From IMG/VR virus record IMGVR_UViG_3300042465_002205, positions 1 through 37,668 of that record: a stretch of 37,668 nucleotides of DNA, one strand, 5' to 3'. Under the pieces are notes generated by a model. It was not told the origin of the DNA and made no database searches. It saw only the letters and a list, made by a program, of their open reading frames with translations. Below are positions 34,563 through 37,668 of this stretch, one piece after another. The translations under genes and the position numbers were made by a program. How positions within the stretch are numbered: the first letter of the stretch is position 1; each line of letters begins with the position of its first letter. Source of the stretch: a virus.

Positions 34563-36600
34563 AAAAGTTTTACTCTCGCCTTGGTTGGCGCTATTTACTT
34601 TTAGTATTCTTCTTTGGGTAAAACTATCTGACCCATACATGGTAGAATCCACAAGATTGAAGTTTTATGATTATTTGATGCTTGGTTCGCCGACGCAATC
34701 CGAACAAATTGTAACCGTCAATATTGGGGAGAAAGCAATTGAGAAATATGGCCAGTGGCCTTTCCCGCGGGAAGTCCATGCTAAAATTATTGGGGACATT
34801 TATGGCAGAGGGGCTGCTCTTGTTGGTGGCACTATACTTTACCCTGAGCCTGATCGGATGGGGACTGATAGAGTTCTTGCGAATTCCCTAAATCAGTATC
34901 CAGTTGTTCTGAGTCAGACGGTAAGCGACTCTTGTTCACGGGCAAGTGCGACAATTCGGAGGACAGGCGTTGCCGTAATCGGCGATGGAGAAGCAACTGA
35001 ATTTCTTCCTCAATACCCGTGCGTTCTAAGTAATATTGCACCTCTGCAAGAAGCCGCTGCCGGTGTTGGGATAACGTCAACCCTACCCGAGAGTGATGGG
35101 GTTGTAAGGCGAGTTCCTCTTCTATCTCAAACATCAGGCGAATACTATCCCGCATTTGCTCTAGAGATGCTGCGTGTAGCTGCAGGAGACTCTTCGTATC
35201 AAGCCAAGATAAATCAGACTGGGGTCGAAGCATTACGAATTCCTTCTTTTGAAACTATTAAAACAGATGAATATGGTAGAGTGTTCGTCAATCCGAACTA
35301 CCGATTCCAGTCAGTCGAAATTGGAGCGGATCCTTTACCTGACCTGAATGGTAAAATTGTGATTGTTGGTGTAACTGCTGCTGGTATTGCGAACCCTGTA
35401 GCGACTCCATCAGGTGCGCAACATCCCCACGTCCTTCAGGCGAGTATTCTTGAAACTCTGATAAATGGAGATTCTGTTTCGATTCCGAACTGGTCAGCAA
35501 TTGCGGATCTAGCGGCGTTTCTGGGTCTTGCTCTGGCATTGATAATTCTTTCTCGTTTTCGTTTCTCTATAATTTATATCGGCATATTACTAGCTGGATA
35601 TTTTTATCTACCAACATATCTGTTCGTAAATAAAGGTATTCTGTTTGATGTAACATTCAACATCATTGCCATTGCACTAATTTACATTCACATCTATACA
35701 GTAAAGTTTATTAGTGAATTCCTTCAGAAGCAACAGATTAAGAAACAGTTTGGCACATATCTGTCACCTGCGATGGTTGAGAAGTTACAGAAGAATCCAG
35801 AACTACTTGCTCTAGGTGGTGAGTCCAGGGAGTTGTCGATAATGTTTACCGACGTTCGTGGGTTTACTACTATATCAGAACACTATGGTGAGGACGTTCA
35901 AGGCTTAACTAAGATTATGAACAGATATATGACAGCGATGACCGCTCGTATTATCGAAAATGAAGGCACACTTGACAAGTATATTGGTGACGCACAGATG
36001 GCTTTCTGGAATGCACCGTTAGATGATAAAGACCATGCGTTGAATGCTGTCCGCACAGGACTCGCAATGCTACAAGATTTGGAGACTTTCAATGAAGAAG
36101 TTAAAGCAGAAGGCATTCCAGCTTTCGGTATGGGCCTTGGTATTAACACTGCCACTGTGGTTGTTGGTAATATGGGCAGCGACCAGCGTTTTGATTACAC
36201 TTGCTTGGGTGATGGGGTTAATCTGGCTGCTCGTCTCGAAGGTCAAACCAAACCTTATGGGGTCAAACTCATCGTCGGACCACAAACGGCCGAATTGGTT
36301 AGGGATGTATACCAAGTAGTCGAACTAGATTTGATTGCTGTCAAAGGTAAAACCGAGCCAGCTAAAATTTTTACTGTCTTAGAAACCTTCGACCACGCGG
36401 GTGAGAAACAACATGAGAAGTTTCTAACACTATATCGTCAAGGTAACTGGGAAGCTGCCCAAAAATTTGCCAGCGACTTAAAGAAGTGCTGGCAAGGTAA
36501 TTTATCAGATTATTACGACTCGATGATTAGCCGTATTGAAGAGTTTCGGGTGTCACCTCCGAAAGATTGGGACGGGGTGTATCGGGCGACTTCGAAGTAA
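34537..36600 (+). CDS. CHASE2-domain class III adenylate cyclase
   Basis: The 687-residue product has an N-terminal membrane segment (about 15-30), a CHASE2 periplasmic domain (about 35-318), three membrane segments (about 322-338, 344-362 and 370-388) and a class III cyclase domain (about 430-615). The catalytic set looks complete: metal ligands Asp439 (FTDVRGFT) and Asp485 (GDAQMAF), adenine-selecting Lys481 and Thr555, and transition-state Asn562 and Arg566 (VNLAARLE). It would make cAMP in response to a periplasmic signal, plausibly from the FecR protein. It overlaps the curlin gene by 26 bases, so belongs to the same operon. Confidence 0.93.
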   Translation: MDTLTQRTKKVLLSPWLALFTFSILLWVKLSDPYMVESTRLKFYDYLMLGSPTQSEQIVTVNIGEKAIEKYGQWPFPREVHAKIIGDIYGRGAALVGGTILYPEPDRMGTDRVLANSLNQYPVVLSQTVSDSCSRASATIRRTGVAVIGDGEATEFLPQYPCVLSNIAPLQEAAAGVGITSTLPESDGVVRRVPLLSQTSGEYYPAFALEMLRVAAGDSSYQAKINQTGVEALRIPSFETIKTDEYGRVFVNPNYRFQSVEIGADPLPDLNGKIVIVGVTAAGIANPVATPSGAQHPHVLQASILETLINGDSVSIPNWSAIADLAAFLGLALALIILSRFRFSIIYIGILLAGYFYLPTYLFVNKGILFDVTFNIIAIALIYIHIYTVKFISEFLQKQQIKKQFGTYLSPAMVEKLQKNPELLALGGESRELSIMFTDVRGFTTISEHYGEDVQGLTKIMNRYMTAMTARIIENEGTLDKYIGDAQMAFWNAPLDDKDHALNAVRTGLAMLQDLETFNEEVKAEGIPAFGMGLGINTATVVVGNMGSDQRFDYTCLGDGVNLAARLEGQTKPYGVKLIVGPQTAELVRDVYQVVELDLIAVKGKTEPAKIFTVLETFDHAGEKQHEKFLTLYRQGNWEAAQKFASDLKKCWQGNLSDYYDSMISRIEEFRVSPPKDWDGVYRATSK

Positions 36601-36664
36601 CTTCTTGTTCGAATAGTTCCTTCTCCATCTGAAAGAAGTGTTCTTCTAGTTCTTCGTCGTTCAT
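36527..36664 (-). CDS. 45-residue acidic protein, antisense to cyclase end
   Basis: The start is fused to the preceding minus-strand gene as TAATG, with AGGAAAGAG upstream, giving an acidic product starting NDEELEEHFFQMEKELFEQE. Its last 74 bases run antisense to the end of the cyclase gene. The junction type equals that between the two genes before it, which supports a real third gene. Confidence 0.55.
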   Translation of the reverse strand: MNDEELEEHFFQMEKELFEQEVTSKSPDTPRPNLSEVTPETLQYG

Positions 36665-36879
36665 TAGAAACTCTTTCCTAGATTAAGTTGACAAAACTTT
36701 CGGAACATATCTTCGAAGTTGCCGGTCTTATAAACCCAGGCATCATAGAGACCCTGTAAAGAGTAACTATCGGAAGCAGACTTACTTACATAGTAGCCTC
36801 TTTCTTCAAGTTCTGCTACGAGTTCTTCATCGTCAAAGTCATCCATATAAACTTCGACTTCTGTAGTAATACTAACCAT
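36664..36879 (-). CDS. Hypothetical acidic protein
   Basis: The 71-residue product has VEVYMDDFDDEELVAELEERGYYV, a pattern of short phage proteins, and an aromatic C-terminal half. The start is fused to the previous stop as TAATG. Not recognised. Confidence 0.7.
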   Translation of the reverse strand: MVSITTEVEVYMDDFDDEELVAELEERGYYVSKSASDSYSLQGLYDAWVYKTGNFEDMFRKFCQLNLGKSF

Positions 36880-37070
36880 TATGCTACCTTCCTTTTATAT
36901 GCCACACGGCCCTCCAGATACTCTTCAAAAGACGAATAGGTTGGGATACCATTCGCTCCGAGTTCAAAATTAATTTCTAAGAACGACTCAAGTTCATACT
37001 GCCAGCCGTTCCATGCAACACCTAACTCTTTGAGTAGGTTCTCTTCATTTCTAGATATTTCAAGAATCAT
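36879..37070 (-). CDS. Hypothetical protein, first gene of leftward operon
   Basis: The 63-residue product is helical and acidic (NEENLLKELGVAWNGWQYELESFLEI). ATG 37070 is preferred to 37082 because GAGG lies 6 bases upstream. Not recognised. Confidence 0.68.
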   Translation of the reverse strand: MILEISRNEENLLKELGVAWNGWQYELESFLEINFELGANGIPTYSSFEEYLEGRVAYKRKVA

Positions 37071-37124
37071 CACACACCTCATTGCTTACATTATAGTTAT
37101 AGACGATTCGCAGCCAAAAGTCAA
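37071..37124 (-). promoter_or_regulatory. GANTC-type early promoter for leftward operon
   Basis: On the minus strand TTGACT (37124-37119), a 17-bp spacer with GCGAATCGTC and TATAAC (37101-37096). It is the only leftward member of the family seen. Confidence 0.83.
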
Positions 37125-37137
37125 GCGGTTTTTTCTA

Positions 37138-37187
37138 TTGACAAACTGCCCGTTATGTTGTATTGTGAAATTCATGAGGAGATTGTT
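37138..37187 (+). promoter_or_regulatory. Sigma-70 promoter without GANTC
   Basis: TTGACA (37138-37143), a 17-bp spacer, TATTGT (37161-37166), then GAGGAG before ATG 37188. It is back to back with the leftward promoter, 13 bp apart. Confidence 0.8.
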
Positions 37188-37589
37188 ATGACTATGCACT
37201 TGTTAGGTCCAGCCTACACTACGACAAATACTAAAAAGCGTAAAACTGCAAACAAAGGCGTAACTGCCAAGTATGCACAGGACTGGGTTGATTACAATAA
37301 GCAGATGAAACGTATTGGTTGCAAGACTAAGACGTTCGACGAATATGTGCAATATCGTCAGGGCAATTATAAACCCAAGTTGCGTGGCACACCTCTTCCT
37401 GATTATCAGGTCAGTGACCATCGTCAAAAGTATCCTTCTGGTGATGGGCTTGGTGTCACTTTTGCTAAGAAGCCTAACGAATATACTGGTACTCTGATTA
37501 GGGGTATTGCCACCATGCATAAATCTAATGCAGTGCCAGTGATCAATCAAGATCAGATGGAAGAAATTTCGAGGATGCGCCGTGGTTAA
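37188..37589 (+). CDS. Conserved-type basic phage protein
   Basis: The 133-residue product is basic with SDHRQKYPSGDG and IATMHKSNAVPV motifs that recur in T4-like phage hypothetical proteins. Central DWVDYNKQMKRIG and TFDEYVQYRQG suggest a helical DNA-associated protein. No function assigned. Confidence 0.75.
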   Translation: MTMHLLGPAYTTTNTKKRKTANKGVTAKYAQDWVDYNKQMKRIGCKTKTFDEYVQYRQGNYKPKLRGTPLPDYQVSDHRQKYPSGDGLGVTFAKKPNEYTGTLIRGIATMHKSNAVPVINQDQMEEISRMRRG

Positions 37590-37668
37590 TTTTGATGTTG
37601 TATTAAATTGGATGGAATACATCCGTAATAATCCAGAGAATGCATACAGATTCTCGGAGAACTTTTGG
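37583..37668 (+). CDS. Partial hypothetical protein, cut by window end
   Basis: A GTG start overlaps the previous stop, with CGAGG upstream; the frame (VNFDVVLNWMEYIRNNPENA, then YRFSENFW) stays open to the end. Related short phage proteins share the W-M-x-F/Y-IR-x-N pattern. The 3' part lies outside the window. Confidence 0.65.

Noticed and set aside
34832-35539. Long leftward frames opposite the cyclase gene
   Set aside because: Gln/Leu/Ser-rich shadow frames with no ribosome sites or promoters; the cyclase reading is certain.
1-37668. Insertion sequences, integrase or attachment sites
   Set aside because: No transposase, integrase or flanking direct repeat of the tRNA end was seen in the window.

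Overview
The window reads as part of the genome of a large, tailed, T4-like (myovirus-type) phage that probably infects an alphaproteobacterium. The reasons are: about 86 tightly packed genes, many of 30-150 codons, chained by ATGA or TAATG stop-start overlaps; many protein types typical of T4-like and marine phages (dCMP deaminase, ATP-dependent DNA ligase, 2-oxoglutarate oxygenases, SDR, SWIM zinc finger, A1S_2505-type macro domain, YdcH-like DUF465, homing-type nucleases, base-modification-type glycosyltransferases); T4-type late promoter boxes (TATAAATA); and a repeated sigma-70 promoter family with GANTC, the CcrM methylation site of alphaproteobacteria, built into it. No capsid, tail, portal or terminase gene is visible, so this is an early/accessory segment. 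The host and phage assignment are inference.

Layout. 1-600: tRNA-Val(UAC) and a secreted 8-strand-type outer-membrane beta-barrel protein. 700-1800: SDR and an Asp/Asn-hydroxylase-like oxygenase. 2145-9150: a long rightward run of small genes with dCMP deaminase, a 2OG-Fe(II) oxygenase, zinc-binding small proteins, a GDSL/SGNH-like protein, an HExxH metallopeptidase and a metallophosphoesterase. 9146-18640: HAD nucleotidase, a P-loop kinase with a capsid-targeting-like N-terminus, a DGGHR/HNH nuclease plus DNA methyltransferase pair under its own palindromic promoter, a nucleotidyltransferase-like protein, DNA ligase and small genes. 18650-25800: cupin, SGNH hydrolase, MTA/SAH-nucleosidase-like protein, GIY-YIG-like protein, macro-domain protein, a homing endonuclease followed by 12-bp tandem repeats, a strong terminator and a promoter-dense stretch. 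25830-28240: a duplicated-domain protein and two glycosyltransferase-like proteins. 28226-29290: a leftward nuclease-like gene.

29314-36600 is the most striking part. From a palindromic two-way late-type promoter it carries two paralogous small membrane proteins, a 44-codon gene, then csgF, csgG, a curlin-repeat protein, a FecR-domain protein, a large curlin-repeat protein with an N-terminal beta-sandwich-like domain, and a CHASE2 plus class III adenylate cyclase. This looks like a complete phage-borne amyloid-fibre secretion system (pore CsgG, accessory CsgF, two fibre subunits) joined to an envelope-sensing cAMP signalling pair (FecR/CHASE2-cyclase). 36527-37070 is a leftward three-gene operon that ends antisense to the cyclase, and 37188-37668 resumes rightward.

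Regulation visible in the sequence: some 20 TTGAC(A/T) promoters, most with an extended TGC -10 and a 16-bp spacer; about half carry GAATC inside the spacer and many carry a second GANTC directly before the start codon. Several also place the upstream gene's TGA stop inside the TTGACA -35 box. Three promoters carry perfect inverted repeats over the -10 region, suggesting dedicated repressors.
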